From Pseudomonas citronellolis (GTDB taxonomy: Bacteria; Pseudomonadota; Gammaproteobacteria; Pseudomonadales; Pseudomonadaceae): a DNA stretch of 64,000 nucleotides. The position numbers were made by a program, and so were the translations under genes. The notes under the pieces are model-generated. The model was not told the origin of the DNA. It saw nothing but the letters and a program-made list of their open reading frames with translations, and did not search any database. The stretch lies in NCBI RefSeq assembly GCF_900112375.1, contig NZ_FOLS01000001.1:62001-126000 (forward strand), in the 5' to 3' direction. This document shows, one piece after another, positions 1-9,806 of this stretch. Each line of letters starts with the position of its first letter. Within the stretch, counting starts at the first letter, position 1.

Positions 1-1129
1 CCGGCTGCAGGCGGATGATCAGGCGGTTGCTGATCAGCGAGCGCTGCTCCGGGGCGAAGATGTAGTGCGGCGGGTTCTTGAAGTGGATGACGATCTGCGA
101 CAGCTTCTGCGGCATGCGCTTGCCGGTGCGCAGGTAGAACGGCACGCCGGACCAGCGCCAGTTGCGGATGTCCACGCGCAGGGCGACGAAGGTCTCGGCG
201 CCGCTCATGCGGTTGGCGTGTTCCTCTTCCAGGTAGCCGGGCACCGCCTTGCCGTCGATGAAGCCGGCGGTGTACTGGCCGCGCACCACGCGGCTGGCCA
301 GTTGCTCCGGCGGGATCGGCTCCAGGGCGCGCAGCACCTTGACCTTCTCGTCGCGGATGCTGTCGGCGGAGAGGTCGCTGGGCGGGTCCATGGCGATCAG
401 GCAGAGCAGTTGCAGCAGGTGGTTCTGCACCATGTCGCGCAATTGCCCGGCGCGGTCGAAGTAGCCCCAGCGGCCTTCGATGCCGACCTTCTCGGCCACG
501 GTGATCTCCACGTGGGAGATGTGGTTCTGGTTCCACTGCGTCTCGAACAGGCTGTTGGCGAAGCGCAGGGCGATGAGGTTCTGTACTGTTTCCTTGCCCA
601 GGTAGTGGTCGATCCGGTAGATGCGGTTCTCCGGAAAGAACTTCGCCACCGCCTCGTTCACCTCGCGGGAGGACGCCAGGTCGTGGCCGATGGGCTTCTC
701 CAGCACCACCCGGGTGCGTTCGGCCAGGCCGAGGGCGGCGAGGTTCTCGCAGATGCCGCCGTAGACCGCGGCCGGGGTGGCGAAGTAGGCCACCAGCGGC
801 AGGCCGGCCGGCACCGCATCGCGCAACGCCGGGTAGGAAGCGGCGTCGAGGAAGTCCATGCTCAGGTAGCTCAGGCGCTGCTGGAAGCGCGCCCACACGG
901 CGTCGTCCCATTCGCGCGCCGGCACGGCCAGGCGCAGGCGTTTCTCGAGGGTGGCAAGGTGGGCGGCGGGGTCGCCTTCTTCGCGGGCCAGGGCGAGGAT
1001 GCGGGTGTCGCCGTGGAGCAGGCCTTCACGGTCGAGCTGGTAGAGGGCGGGGATCAGCTTGCGGAGGGCGAGGTCGCCCAGCGCGCCGAACAGCGCCAGG
1101 GTGCAAGGCAGAACGCGGACATCAGGCAT
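1..1129 (-). CDS. zwf: Glucose-6-phosphate 1-dehydrogenase (3' end beyond window)
   Basis: Oxidises glucose-6-phosphate to 6-phosphogluconolactone with NAD(P)+, feeding the Entner-Doudoroff pathway in the cytoplasm. Translating the minus strand from the ATG at 1129 gives [20 protein letters not shown], typical of Pseudomonas Zwf. The [10 protein letters not shown] nucleotide-binding motif is at residues 15-24 and the active-site motif RIDHYLGKE is near residue 175. About 376 residues are present; the usual length is about 490, so roughly 110 C-terminal residues lie left of the window. It is divergent from hexR, whose product is the known repressor of zwf in pseudomonads. Confidence 0.97.
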   Translation of the reverse strand, partial: MPDVRVLPCTLALFGALGDLALRKLIPALYQLDREGLLHGDTRILALAREEGDPAAHLATLEKRLRLAVPAREWDDAVWARFQQRLSYLSMDFLDAASYPALRDAVPAGLPLVAYFATPAAVYGGICENLAALGLAERTRVVLEKPIGHDLASSREVNEAVAKFFPENRIYRIDHYLGKETVQNLIALRFANSLFETQWNQNHISHVEITVAEKVGIEGRWGYFDRAGQLRDMVQNHLLQLLCLIAMDPPSDLSADSIRDEKVKVLRALEPIPPEQLASRVVRGQYTAGFIDGKAVPGYLEEEHANRMSGAETFVALRVDIRNWRWSGVPFYLRTGKRMPQKLSQIVIHFKNPPHYIFAPEQRSLISNRLIIRLQP

Positions 1130-1191
1130 TTGTTGTTACCAAACAGATTTTGAGGAACATTTGCCGAATACACCGCGCCATTAAGGCAAAA

Positions 1192-1208
1192 ATGTAGTAA
1201 TTAAACAA
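1192..1208. promoter_or_regulatory. Candidate HexR operator between zwf and hexR
   Basis: The 200-base zwf-hexR gap is AT-rich against its surroundings and carries TGTAGTAATTAAACAA. Read on the minus strand it begins TTGT and ends ACA, close to the HexR consensus TTGT-N7/8-ACAA. The match is imperfect, weaker than the two sites between edd and gapA, so this is an inference supported by position. Confidence 0.45.
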
Positions 1209-1329
1209 CATATTTTTCCCAAGGCACGGTCCAGTTGGTCGTCTGCCGACCTGACGTTAGGATAGCGCCGCTGGCCGCAGGCACGTCCCCGGCCGTCGAT
1301 TGCCCCACAGGGGCCACCAAGGAGAACGG

Positions 1330-2187
1330 ATGAAGAACCTGCTGGAGCAGATCCAGACGCGCCTGGAAGACTTGAACAAGGCCGAACGCAAGGTCGCCGA
1401 GGTGATACTGCAGAACCCGCAGCAGGCCACCCGCTTCAGCATCGCCGCGCTGGCCCAGGCCGCGAGCGTCAGCGAGCCGACGGTGAACCGCTTCTGCCGT
1501 TCCTTCGGCATGAGCGGCTACCCGGAGCTGAAGATCCAGCTGGCGCAGAGCCTGGCCAGCGGCGCGGCCTTCGTCACCCAGGCGGTGGCCGAGGACGACG
1601 GCCCCGAGGCGTACACGCGGAAGATATTCAGCAGCACCATCGCTTCGCTGGACGCCGCCTACAAGCTGATCGACGCACGCGCCGTGGACCGCGCAGTGGA
1701 CCTACTGATCCAGGCCAGGCAAATCCACTTCTTCGGCCTCGGCGCCTCCAGCTCGGTGGCGCTGGACGCGCAGCACAAGTTCTTCCGCTTCAACCTGGCG
1801 GTGTCGGCGCAGAGCGACGTGCTGATGCAGCGGATGATCGCCTCGGTGGCGCACACCGGCGACCTGTTCGTGGTGATCTCCTACACCGGCCGCACCCGCG
1901 AGCTGGTGGACGTGGCGCGCCTGGCGCGGGACAACGGCGCCTCGGTGCTCGGCCTGACCGCCGCCGACTCGCCGCTGGCCAAGGTCTGCACCCTGACCCT
2001 GGACATCCCGCTGCCGGAAGACACCGACATCTACATGCCGATGACCTCGCGGATCATCCAGCTGACGGTGCTCGACGTGCTGGCCACCGGCGTGACCCTG
2101 CGCCGCGGCGTGGACTTCCAGCCGCACCTGCGCAGGATCAAGGAGAGCCTGGTGCCGACGCGGTACCAGTTGGACGAGGAAGACTGA
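1330..2187 (+). CDS. hexR: HexR, RpiR-family repressor of glucose catabolism
   Basis: A 285-residue transcription regulator. The N-terminal RpiR-type helix-turn-helix spans about residues 1-77 ([20 protein letters not shown], then [13 protein letters not shown]), and a SIS phosphosugar-binding domain spans about 120-255 ([32 protein letters not shown]). In pseudomonads HexR binds 2-keto-3-deoxy-6-phosphogluconate and derepresses zwf, edd and gap. The ATG at 1330 is chosen because AAGGAGA lies 5 bases upstream; an in-frame ATG at 1300 lacks such a site. It is divergent from zwf, the standard arrangement. Confidence 0.96.
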   Translation: MKNLLEQIQTRLEDLNKAERKVAEVILQNPQQATRFSIAALAQAASVSEPTVNRFCRSFGMSGYPELKIQLAQSLASGAAFVTQAVAEDDGPEAYTRKIFSSTIASLDAAYKLIDARAVDRAVDLLIQARQIHFFGLGASSSVALDAQHKFFRFNLAVSAQSDVLMQRMIASVAHTGDLFVVISYTGRTRELVDVARLARDNGASVLGLTAADSPLAKVCTLTLDIPLPEDTDIYMPMTSRIIQLTVLDVLATGVTLRRGVDFQPHLRRIKESLVPTRYQLDEED

Positions 2188-2207
2188 CGCCCCGTCGCGG
2201 TGATTTC

Positions 2208-2275
2208 GTAGGAGCGGATTCATACGCGATTTCGGCGCAGGGGATCGACCAATCGCGGATGGAGTCCGCTCCTAC
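2208..2275. repeat. REP-type inverted repeat (GTAGGAGCGG family)
   Basis: GTAGGAGCGGATTCATACGC at the left is mirrored by the GCGGATGGAGTCCGCTCCTAC arm at the right, able to fold into an imperfect hairpin. It starts 20 bases after the hexR stop and is the first of four hairpin repeats that fill 2188-2635. Confidence 0.85.
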
Positions 2276-2284
2276 GCTGTTTTC

Positions 2285-2360
2285 TGGGTTCCCGCGTTCA
2301 CGGGAATGACGGGTTGAGAATCGTGTTTTCCGACGTCATTCCCGCGAACGCGGGAACCCA
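2285..2360. repeat. Inverted repeat of the TTCCCGCG/CGGGAATGACG family
   Basis: Two 27-base arms (2285-2311 and 2334-2360) differ at one position when one is reverse-complemented. Each contains the inner palindrome TTCCCGCG...CGGGAA, and the arms are separated by 22 bases. A single arm of the same family recurs at 3688-3710. Confidence 0.85.
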
Positions 2361-2408
2361 GAGACTCTGGCGCCCTGCCCGCTCCTACAGTTCCAGGGAG
2401 GCACGATC

Positions 2409-2476
2409 GTAGGAGCGGATTCATCCGCGATTTCGGCGCAGGGGATCGGCCGATCGCGGACGGAGTCCGCTCCTAC
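2409..2476. repeat. REP-type inverted repeat (GTAGGAGCGG family)
   Basis: Second copy of the element at 2208-2275, with the same spacer motif (TTTCGGCGCAGGGGATCG) and nearly identical arms, in the same orientation. Confidence 0.85.
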
Positions 2477-2496
2477 ATGGCAGGAGGAGCACCGTC

Positions 2497-2568
2497 GTAG
2501 GATGGTGTTGAGCGAAGCGATACCCATCACCATGGTTCGATGGGTATCGCAAGCTCAACCCATCCTAC
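2497..2568. repeat. Inverted repeat of the GTAGGATGG family
   Basis: GTAGGATGG...GCGATACCCATCA pairs with the mirrored arm ending CCCATCCTAC. This family is distinct from the neighbouring GTAGGAGCGG elements. It lies about 70 bases from the 3' end of the convergent mutarotase gene. Confidence 0.8.
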
Positions 2569-2635
2569 GAAGAGCGCCTTGGCGCAGTCGGCAAGACCGT
2601 TGTTCCTACGCTCAAGCCCCGTGCAGCGGAAACCG

Positions 2636-3481
2636 TCAGACCAATCCGGCCTTCAGCCGCAGGCGCATGCGCTCGCCCTGGGCCAGGATCAGGCCGCCGG
2701 GGCGGTAGCCGGCGGCGCCGATGCACAGGAAGCGGTCGGCCTCGCCCGGCTCCACCTGCTCCACCGCGCGGCTGCCGGGGTGCCAGATGACGCTGCCGGC
2801 GGCGGCGTTCTTGTCGATGCGCAGGCGGCGCTGCCAGCCGGCGTCTTCCAGCACCAGCGCGCCGGTGTTGTACAGCACCTGCTTGACCGCGCCCCGCGGC
2901 GTCCAGGTGTTGGGCAGCGGCGCAGCCGGGCGCTGGCCGCCCTCCAGCTCCATGCCGTGGACCACGCTGCGGCGCAGCGAACCGATGCGCCAGTAGGGTT
3001 GCAGGGCGAAGCTGAACAGGCAGTCGCTGTCGTCCTCGTGGTAGCTGGACAGTTCCATCTCCAGCTCGCGGCCCAGGCGCGCGTCCAGGCGCACGTGCCA
3101 GTCCTCGATGTCCAGCTGCCAGCTCACCTGCACCAGGCTCTCGTCGGCGTGGGCGTCGAGCAGGCGCCATTCGCGCTGGCGGGCCCAGCCGTGGGGCGGC
3201 CAGTCGGGCTCGCTGGGGTGGCTGCCGAACCACGGCCAGCACACCGGGATGCCGCCGCGGATGGGCGCCGTGCTCAGCGCCGGCCACTGGCTGGAACACC
3301 ACAGCATGGAACGCTCGCCCTGGGGCCGGAAGTGCAGCAACTGCGCGCCCTGGCGGCTGAAGACCGCCTGGCACAGGGGGTGATCGATCAGCAGCAGGTC
3401 GCGGCGCTGGAAGCGCACCCAGTCGAAGGGGCGCTTGGCACGCATGGAATGGAAGAAGCGCTGCAGCGGATGCTCGAGCAT
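2636..3481 (-). CDS. D-hexose-6-phosphate mutarotase (YeaD-like aldose epimerase)
   Basis: Probably interconverts alpha and beta anomers of glucose-6-phosphate. The family hallmark IRGGIPVCWPWFG is followed by PPHGWARQREW, as in E. coli YeaD, and the protein of about 281 residues is of family length. A start at ATG 3481 (MLEHPLQRFF) is preferred; a TTG at 3502 would add seven residues. It converges on hexR and sits beside zwf, so it may supply the beta anomer that Zwf oxidises; that link is inferred from context. Confidence 0.85.
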   Translation of the reverse strand: MLEHPLQRFFHSMRAKRPFDWVRFQRRDLLLIDHPLCQAVFSRQGAQLLHFRPQGERSMLWCSSQWPALSTAPIRGGIPVCWPWFGSHPSEPDWPPHGWARQREWRLLDAHADESLVQVSWQLDIEDWHVRLDARLGRELEMELSSYHEDDSDCLFSFALQPYWRIGSLRRSVVHGMELEGGQRPAAPLPNTWTPRGAVKQVLYNTGALVLEDAGWQRRLRIDKNAAAGSVIWHPGSRAVEQVEPGEADRFLCIGAAGYRPGGLILAQGERMRLRLKAGLV

Positions 3482-3642
3482 TGTCCGGAGGTCCTGAATC
3501 AATCCCTTCCCGGACGCTCCCGGGGCATGACATCTATGTAGTTTTACTACACGTTGGTGAAAAAAGCGCAGATTCTACCTGAAAAGCATAGAACCCCAGT
3601 CACATGTCCGGATTTTTTCGTCCGCGGGAGCAATAAGCCCCC

Positions 3643-3665
3643 GTAGGAGCGAGCTTGCTCGCGAA
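3643..3665. repeat. REP element (single arm, GTAGGAGCGAGCTTGCTCGCGAA)
   Basis: The common Pseudomonas REP core with the internal palindrome GCGAGCTTGCTCGC. The same core recurs at 17928, 18209, 23511, 31810 and, inverted, at 32085. Confidence 0.85.
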
Positions 3666-3687
3666 CCGGACCACGAAAGCCGCTGTA

Positions 3688-3710
3688 TTCCCGCGTTCGC
3701 GGGAATGACG
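3688..3710. repeat. Single arm of the TTCCCGCGTTCGCGGGAA repeat family
   Basis: TTCCCGCGTTCGCGGGAATG plus GACG matches one arm of the inverted repeat at 2285-2360. It folds as a short perfect hairpin. Confidence 0.75.
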
Positions 3711-3732
3711 GGGTAATAGAGGTATCAGCCAT

Positions 3733-3902
3733 GTAGGGCGCATAACGCCTACGGCGTTATCCGCCGTCTAGCCTCGCTGCCCGGCGGCTCCCAGGGTGGC
3801 CTGGGCGTTGGCTGTAGCCCCCGGCTGCTCCAAGGTTGACCTGGGCGTTGGCTGTGACCCCGGCGTATCGGCGGATAACCGCGAACGGTTATCCGCCCTA
3901 CG
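3733..3902. repeat. Composite GTAGGGCG...GGCGGATAAC repeat
   Basis: GTAGGGCGCATAACGCC at the left is mirrored near the right end by GGTTATCCGCCCTAC. The interior has two related GGTGACCTGGGCGTTGGCTG-like units, so the element may be two partial copies in opposite orientation. Together with the units at 3643 and 3688 it fills the gap between the mutarotase gene and oprB; no gene is seen in 3482-3975. Confidence 0.6.
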
Positions 3903-3904
3903 AA

Positions 3905-3935
3905 CAAAAAACCCGCCCCGGTGATGGCGGGCGGG
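3905..3935 (-). terminator. Rho-independent terminator of the glt-oprB operon
   Basis: Read on the minus strand, CCCGCCCGCC-ATCACC-GGGGCGGG is followed by a T run (TTTTTTG). It lies about 40 bases past the oprB stop, a GC-rich stem with a U tract in the expected place. Confidence 0.85.
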
Positions 3936-3975
3936 CCAAGTACAGCAGCACCTCAGGAGCGATTCGATTGGCGCA

Positions 3976-5331
3976 TCAGAAGCTGGACTGGACCTTCAGG
4001 CCGGCGACCAGGGCGTTGTCCACCTCGTAGACGCCGCCGGGATGCTTGATGTACTGCAGGTTCGGCCGCACCGTCAGCCAGTTGGTCACGTGCACCCCGT
4101 AGTACAGCTCGGCGTCGTATTCGCTGTGCTGCACCGGCTGGAACAGCGGGTTGTCGTAGTCGTCGATGCCGGAGACTGCGTTGAGCTGCTTCTGGTGTTT
4201 GGTCACGTCGTCGTTGATGTGGATGCGCGCCACCGCCAGGCCGATGTCGTCCTTCGGCCGGGCATCGAACAGGCCTTTGTAGACCGCGCCCACCTGCTGG
4301 TAGTTGTCGATGCTGTTGGTCGCCTGGTCATGCACGGTGAAGTTGGCGAACAGGCTCAGGCCGCGCGCGGCGTCGCCGTTGTGCGCGGTGACCTGCTGCT
4401 GCGCCACCACCCACCAGCCGTGCTTGCTGCCGTGGGACTTGAAGGCATTGCCGGTCAGCGCCTGGGGCTGGCCATTGACGTCCTCGTAGACGTCGTCGGC
4501 CTTGGCGGTGCTGTAGTAGTAGCCCAGGCGGTATTCGCCCGGCAGTTGCTGCGCCCCCACCTTCGGCGACCACACCAGCTCCACCGGCAGGATGGCGCCC
4601 TTGGTGCCGCTGCCGCTGAGCTTGAAGCCGTTGCCGGTCTCCAGGTTCGAGGGGTTCTGCTCGTAGGCGCCGACCTGCACGAAGAACTCGGGGCTGAGGT
4701 TGTACTTCACCCGCAGCGCCCACTGCGCCACCGGCCAGTTGTACCAGATGCCGCCGACCCAGTTGCCCACCTGCGAGCCGCAGAAGGCCAGGTTCTGGAA
4801 GTCGCAGGGGAAGCTGTTGAAGTCCTCGCCCTCGCCGAACTGGCCGACCTTGATGTCCAGGGCGTCGTCGAGGAAGGTCTGCTTGTACCACATCTGCGTC
4901 AGCCGCCAGGTCTGGCCGCGGCCCCAGACTTCCTGCACCGAGCTGAGCTGGCCGGCGCGCGGGTCGCTGAGGCGGTCGTTGGAGAGGTTGTTGCCGCTGC
5001 GCTCGGTCACCGTCAGCTGGAACTCCGCGCCGTGCCAGCCGAGGATCTTCTGCAGGTCCAGGTGCGTGCCCAGCGCCCACTGGTCGGTGTAGCGTGCGGT
5101 CTTGTCGTCGTTGTAGCCGCCGTGCAGGTTGCCCGCGGCCTCGCCGACGTAGTCCAGCTTGAAGTCGTAGCCCTTCTCCAGCAGCTCGCTGCGGGTGCCG
5201 CCCCAATCCCCCAGGCCCCATTTCGAATCGGCGGAGAAGGCCTCATCGGCGCAGGCCAGGCCATTCAGGCCGACGGCGCCCAGGGCGAGCAGGCAGCCCA
5301 GGGCGGGCCGGATCTTGTTGTTCTTATGCAT
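3976..5331 (-). CDS. oprB: OprB carbohydrate-selective outer membrane porin
   Basis: A 451-residue porin that admits glucose and related sugars into the periplasm. A signal peptide (KIRPALGCLLALGAVGLNGL) ends near ACA at residue 28. The mature part has the WGLGDWGGTR opening typical of OprB, many alternating aromatic strands, and a terminal phenylalanine as expected for Bam-dependent beta-barrels. It is the last gene of the gltB-F-G-K-oprB operon and is followed by a clear terminator. Substrate preference (glucose against other sugars) is inferred from operon context. Confidence 0.95.
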   Translation of the reverse strand: MHKNNKIRPALGCLLALGAVGLNGLACADEAFSADSKWGLGDWGGTRSELLEKGYDFKLDYVGEAAGNLHGGYNDDKTARYTDQWALGTHLDLQKILGWHGAEFQLTVTERSGNNLSNDRLSDPRAGQLSSVQEVWGRGQTWRLTQMWYKQTFLDDALDIKVGQFGEGEDFNSFPCDFQNLAFCGSQVGNWVGGIWYNWPVAQWALRVKYNLSPEFFVQVGAYEQNPSNLETGNGFKLSGSGTKGAILPVELVWSPKVGAQQLPGEYRLGYYYSTAKADDVYEDVNGQPQALTGNAFKSHGSKHGWWVVAQQQVTAHNGDAARGLSLFANFTVHDQATNSIDNYQQVGAVYKGLFDARPKDDIGLAVARIHINDDVTKHQKQLNAVSGIDDYDNPLFQPVQHSEYDAELYYGVHVTNWLTVRPNLQYIKHPGGVYEVDNALVAGLKVQSSF

Positions 5332-5367
5332 TGCTGACGTCCTCGTTGGTGAAATGCCTTGCGGCGT

Positions 5368-6522
5368 TCAGTGCTTGTGCCGGGCCAGCGGGGTGACCTT
5401 GGCCTCCCCCGCCCCGCCCGGTGCCTTGCGCAGGCGCTCGCCGCTGCCCGTGTCGAACAGCAGTACCCGCGCCGGGTCCATGCGCAGTTGCAGGGTCGAG
5501 CCCAGGGCCGGCGCGGCGTCCGGGGCCAGGCGGCAGCAGACCTTGGCGCCGTTGAGGGTGACGAAGGCCAGGGTGTCCGGGCCGGTGGGCTCCAGCACCT
5601 CGACCTCGGCGCGCACGTCCACCAGGCCGTTGCCGTTCTCGGCCACGCCGATCTGTTCCGGACGCACGCCGAGGATCAGCTCGCGGCCCTCGGCCACTTC
5701 GGCGTCCAGCTCCAGCGGCAGCTCGCAGCGGTCCTGGCCGCTGTCCAGCAGGCCGACCAGGCGGCTACCCTGGCGCTGCACGCGCAGCGGGATGAAGTTC
5801 ATCGGCGGCGAGCCGATGAAGCTGGCGACGAACAGGTTGGCCGGGTCGTTGTAGATCTGCTGCGGGGTGCCGAACTGCTGGACGATGCCGTCCTTCATCA
5901 CCGCCACCTTGTCGCCGAGGGTCATGGCCTCGATCTGGTCGTGGGTGACGTAGACCGTGGTGGTCTTCAGGCGCTGGTGCATCAGCTTGATTTCGGTGCG
6001 CATCTCCACCCGCAGCTTGGCGTCGAGGTTCGACAGCGGCTCGTCGAACAGGTAGATCTTCGGCCGCCGCGCCAGCGCCCGGCCCATGGCCACGCGCTGC
6101 TGCTGGCCGCCGGAGAGCTGCGAGGGCTTGCGCTGCAGCAGGTGCTCGATCTGCAGCAGCTTGGCCACCCGCGCCACCTCTTCGTCGATGGCCGCCTGGG
6201 GCAGCTTGCGGATCTTCAGGCCGAAGGCGATGTTCTCGCGCACCGTCATGGTCGGGTACAGCGCGTAGGACTGGAACACCATGGCGATGTCGCGGTCCTT
6301 CGGGCTCATGCCGCTGATGTCGCGGCCATCCACCAGGATGGCGCCGCCGCTGATGTCCTCCAGGCCGGCGATGCAGTTCATCAGCGTGGACTTGCCGCAG
6401 CCGGAGGGGCCGACCAGGATCAGGAACTCGCCGGACTCGATCGCCAGGTCGATGGACTTGAGGGTGTCCGCCAGGCCGCCGCCGTAGGACTTGTGCAGGT
6501 TGCGCAGTTCGAGTGTTGCCAT
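5368..6522 (-). CDS. gltK: Sugar ABC transporter ATP-binding protein GltK
   Basis: A 384-residue MalK/UgpC-class ATPase energising glucose uptake. Walker A GPSGCGKST is at residues 38-46, the Q-loop FQSYALYP at 83-90, the signature LSGGQ at 136-140 and Walker B with DE at 160-161, followed by an H-loop (YVTHDQ). The C-terminal 130 residues form the TOBE-type regulatory domain of this class. It begins 6 bases after the gltG stop, so translational coupling is likely. Confidence 0.94.
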   Translation of the reverse strand: MATLELRNLHKSYGGGLADTLKSIDLAIESGEFLILVGPSGCGKSTLMNCIAGLEDISGGAILVDGRDISGMSPKDRDIAMVFQSYALYPTMTVRENIAFGLKIRKLPQAAIDEEVARVAKLLQIEHLLQRKPSQLSGGQQQRVAMGRALARRPKIYLFDEPLSNLDAKLRVEMRTEIKLMHQRLKTTTVYVTHDQIEAMTLGDKVAVMKDGIVQQFGTPQQIYNDPANLFVASFIGSPPMNFIPLRVQRQGSRLVGLLDSGQDRCELPLELDAEVAEGRELILGVRPEQIGVAENGNGLVDVRAEVEVLEPTGPDTLAFVTLNGAKVCCRLAPDAAPALGSTLQLRMDPARVLLFDTGSGERLRKAPGGAGEAKVTPLARHKH

Positions 6523-6528
6523 GTCCGA

Positions 6529-7368
6529 TTACCCCTTGACCGCGCCGGCGGTCAGGCCGCGCACGAAATACTTTCCAGCCAGTACGTAGACGATCAGCGT
6601 CGGCAGCGCGGCGATCATCGCCGCGGCCATGTCGACGTTGTATTCCTTGACCCCGGTGCTGATGTTCACCAGGTTGTTCAGCGCCACCGTGATCGGCTGG
6701 GCGTCGCCGCTGGCGAACACCACGCCGAAGAGGAAGTCGTTCCAGATCTGGGTGAACTGCCAGATCAGGCAGACCATGACGATGGGCGTGGACATCGGCA
6801 GGAGGATGCGCGTGAAGATGGTGAAGAAGCCGGCGCCGTCGAGTCGCGCGGCCTTCACCAGGGCATCCGGGATGGCCACGAAGTAGTTGCGGAAGAACAG
6901 CGTGGTGAAGGCCAGCCCGTAGATGCAGTGGACCATCACCAGGCCGGTGGTGGTGTTGGCCAGGCCGAGCTTGCCGAGGGTGAAGGACATCGGCAGGAGG
7001 ATCACCTGGAACGGCAGGAAGCAGCCGAACAGCAGCGCGCCGAAGAACAGCTGCGAGCCGCGGAAGCGCCACATGGACAGCACGTAGCCGTTCAGCGCGC
7101 CGATGAAGGTGGAGATCAGCACGCCGGGCACCGTGATGCGAACCGAGTTCCAGAAGAAGTCGCCCACCGCGCCCCAGGCCTTCACCCAACCGATCAGGGT
7201 GAACACCTCCGGCAGCGCCAGCAGGTTGCTGTTGCGGATGTCCTCGGGGCTCTTGAAGCTGGTCAGCAGCATCACCAGCAGCGGGATCAGGTACAGCGCC
7301 ACGGCGCCCCAGAGGGTGGCGTGGACCGCCAGGCGGCCGAGGCTCGGCTTGAAGGTCGCGTCACGCAT
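6529..7368 (-). CDS. gltG: Glucose ABC transporter permease GltG
   Basis: A 279-residue inner membrane permease with about six hydrophobic segments. The EAA-type cytoplasmic loop DALVKAARLDGAGFFTIFTR couples to the ATPase. The ATG at 7368 overlaps the gltF stop by 8 bases, which fixes the start over a longer in-frame start at 7425. It resembles MalG/UgpE-class permeases and pairs with GltF to form the channel. Confidence 0.92.
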   Translation of the reverse strand: MRDATFKPSLGRLAVHATLWGAVALYLIPLLVMLLTSFKSPEDIRNSNLLALPEVFTLIGWVKAWGAVGDFFWNSVRITVPGVLISTFIGALNGYVLSMWRFRGSQLFFGALLFGCFLPFQVILLPMSFTLGKLGLANTTTGLVMVHCIYGLAFTTLFFRNYFVAIPDALVKAARLDGAGFFTIFTRILLPMSTPIVMVCLIWQFTQIWNDFLFGVVFASGDAQPITVALNNLVNISTGVKEYNVDMAAAMIAALPTLIVYVLAGKYFVRGLTAGAVKG

Positions 7369-8287
7369 GGCGCTTGCCTCGCAGTTCGGAATACAGGTAG
7401 GGCACGACGATGGCCAGCACCGCACCGAGCATCAGCATCGCGCTCGCCGCGCCCAGGCCCATCTGGCCGCGGGTGAAGGTGTGGGCGTACATGAACATCG
7501 CCGGCAGGTCGGAGGAGTAGCCGGGGCCGCCGGCGGTCATGGCGGCGACCAGGTCGAAGCTCTTGATGGCGATGTGCGCGAGGATCATCAGCGCGCTGAA
7601 GAACACCGGGCGCAGGCTCGGCAGGACGATGCGCAGGTAGATGGTCGGCAGGCTCGCGCCGTCCACCTGGGCGGCGCGCACGATGGCCGGGTCGACGCCG
7701 CGCAGGCCGGCGAGGAACAGCGCCATGACGAAGCCCGAGGCCTGCCACACGGCGGCGATCACCAGGCAGTAGACGACGCGCTGCGGGTCCACCAGCCAGT
7801 CGAAGCGAAAGCCCGTCCAGCCCCAGTCGCGCAGCAGCTTGTCCAGGCCCAGGCCGGGGTTGAGCAGCCACTTCCAGGCGGTGCCGGTGACGATCATCGA
7901 CAGCGCCATCGGGTACAGGTAGACGGTGCGGATGAAGCCCTCGCGGCGGATGCGCTGGTCCAGCAGCACGGCGAGGAACACCCCGAGCAGCAGGCAGATG
8001 ACGATGAACAGGCCGCCGAACAGCAGCAGGTTGCGGCTGGCCACCCACCAGCGGTCGTTGTCCCACAGGCGCAGGTACTGGCCGAGCCCGGCCCAGCTGT
8101 AGCTGGGCATGAAGCGCGAGTTGGTGAAGGACAGCAGCAGCGTCCAGCCGATGTAGCCGTACACGCAGACCAGCACCACGAGCATGCTCGGGGCCAGCAC
8201 CAGTTTCGGCAGCCAGCGCTGCAGGCCGTCGAGCAGCAAGGCGCGCGGGGCCGCCGCGGGGGTGAAGGTGGGGTTTTCTGTCGCCAT
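7361..8287 (-). CDS. gltF: Glucose ABC transporter permease GltF
   Basis: A 308-residue MalF/UgpA-class permease with about six membrane segments. The EAA loop reads IVRAAQVDGASLPTIYLRIV and the GGPG motif (TAGGPGYSSDLPA) is the usual one for this class. The gene lies 100 bases downstream of gltB and overlaps gltG, supporting one uptake operon gltB-gltF-gltG-gltK-oprB. Confidence 0.92.
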   Translation of the reverse strand: MATENPTFTPAAAPRALLLDGLQRWLPKLVLAPSMLVVLVCVYGYIGWTLLLSFTNSRFMPSYSWAGLGQYLRLWDNDRWWVASRNLLLFGGLFIVICLLLGVFLAVLLDQRIRREGFIRTVYLYPMALSMIVTGTAWKWLLNPGLGLDKLLRDWGWTGFRFDWLVDPQRVVYCLVIAAVWQASGFVMALFLAGLRGVDPAIVRAAQVDGASLPTIYLRIVLPSLRPVFFSALMILAHIAIKSFDLVAAMTAGGPGYSSDLPAMFMYAHTFTRGQMGLGAASAMLMLGAVLAIVVPYLYSELRGKRHA

Positions 8288-8387
8288 GGGTCTTCCCGGG
8301 TGCGAGTGAAGCCGTCCGGGCCATGGCGATGGCCCGGAGTGGGTCGGCTGGGAGTGGGGCGGCGCCTGGCGGAAGGCGCCGCGCGGC

Positions 8388-9647
8388 TTACTGCGCCGCC
8401 GCCTCGATGGCCGCGTAGAGCTGCTGGGCAGCCTTCTGCGGGTCCGCGGCGGGGTCGTTGAAGAAGTTGGTCACCACATCGAAGATGGCGCCCTGCACGT
8501 AGCTGGAGGCAGCCATGCTGTGGGCCATGCTCGGCACCAGGGTGCCGGCCGCGGAGGCCGCCTTGAAGTCCTTCATCGACTGCTGGGCGCAGGCGTCGAA
8601 GGGCGCCATGTCGGCGTCCAGGCGCACCGGGATGGAGCCCTTGGCCAGGTTGAAGTCCTTCTGGAACGCCGGGTCGAGCACCGCGCGGGCCAGGTCTTCC
8701 TGGGCCTTGCGGTTCTCGGCGTTGCTCAGCTTGAACATCACCAGGGAGTCGATGTTGTAGTCGAAGTCCTTCTGCGTGCCGGGGAACGGCAGGCACTGGT
8801 AGTCCTTGCCGGCGACCTTGTTGGCGGCGGTGAACTCGCTCTTGGCCCAGTCGCCCATGATCTGCATGCCGGCCTTGCCGTTGATGACCATGCCGGTGGC
8901 GACGTTCCACTCGCGCCCGGCGGCGTCGGCGTCGATGTAGCCGCGCAGTTTCTTCAGCGCGCTGAACACCTCGACCATCTGCGGCCCGGTGAGGGTGGCC
9001 TTGTCCTGCTCGACGAAGGCCTTGCGGTAGCCGTCCGGGCCCATCTTGCTGAGCACCAGGTTCTCGAACAGGGTGCCGTCCTGCCACGGCTGGCTGCCGT
9101 GGGCCAGGGCCACGAAGCCGGCGGCCTTGAGCTTGTCGGCGGCGGCGAAGAACTCGTCGAGGGTGGTCGGCGGCGTGGCGCCGGCCTTCTTGAAGACCTC
9201 GGGGTTGATGTACAGCCAGTTCACCCGGTGCACGTTGACCGGCACGGCGACGTAGTCGCCCTGGTACTTCATGACCTGCGCCACCTGCGGCGGCAGCAGC
9301 TGGTCCCACTTGCCCTCGGCGGCGACCTGGTTGAGGTCGGCGAGCAGGCCGAGCTGGCCCCACTCCTGGATGTCCGGCCCCTTGATCTGCGCGGCGGCCG
9401 GCGGGTTGCCGGACACGGCGCGGGTCTTCAGCACGGTCATGGCGGCCTCCCCACCGCCGCCGGCGACGGCGAAGTCTTTCCAGGTGTGGCCCTTGGCCTG
9501 GACGAGTTTCTTCAGGGTTTCGGCGGCGCGCGCCTCGCCGGGGGAAGTCCACCAGTGCAGGACTTCGACTTCGCCGGCGTGGGCCGGGGTGGCGAGATAA
9601 AGCGAGGAAAGACAGACAGCGGCGGAAAGGCGGCGGAGCGCATTCAT
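8388..9647 (-). CDS. gltB: Periplasmic glucose-binding protein of the ABC transporter
   Basis: A 419-residue family 1 extracellular solute-binding protein. A signal peptide ([20 protein letters not shown]) ends at AHA, giving a mature start [14 protein letters not shown]. The ATG at 9647 is chosen because it begins the signal peptide; an upstream in-frame ATG at 9767 would add 40 residues with no signal character. It is first in the uptake operon. The homologue is also called gtsA. Confidence 0.94.
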   Translation of the reverse strand: MNALRRLSAAVCLSSLYLATPAHAGEVEVLHWWTSPGEARAAETLKKLVQAKGHTWKDFAVAGGGGEAAMTVLKTRAVSGNPPAAAQIKGPDIQEWGQLGLLADLNQVAAEGKWDQLLPPQVAQVMKYQGDYVAVPVNVHRVNWLYINPEVFKKAGATPPTTLDEFFAAADKLKAAGFVALAHGSQPWQDGTLFENLVLSKMGPDGYRKAFVEQDKATLTGPQMVEVFSALKKLRGYIDADAAGREWNVATGMVINGKAGMQIMGDWAKSEFTAANKVAGKDYQCLPFPGTQKDFDYNIDSLVMFKLSNAENRKAQEDLARAVLDPAFQKDFNLAKGSIPVRLDADMAPFDACAQQSMKDFKAASAAGTLVPSMAHSMAASSYVQGAIFDVVTNFFNDPAADPQKAAQQLYAAIEAAAQ

Positions 9648-9806
9648 GGGGGAGGACCTGTTCTTGTTATTCGGGGCAAGTCTGCGCTTGCGGTAGTCCG
9701 AGTCTATCCAAGGCATTTCCTGCTCCGGGTAACGAAGGGATGGTGGATTGTCACGGGGTGGTGACATTTGGGGTGGCTGGGTTGGGGTTGATTTGAAGAG
9801 CCAAGA

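Noticed and set aside
5359-7476. 705-codon open frame on the plus strand
   Set aside because: Antisense to gltK and gltG, which have full catalytic motifs on the minus strand; no recognisable protein.
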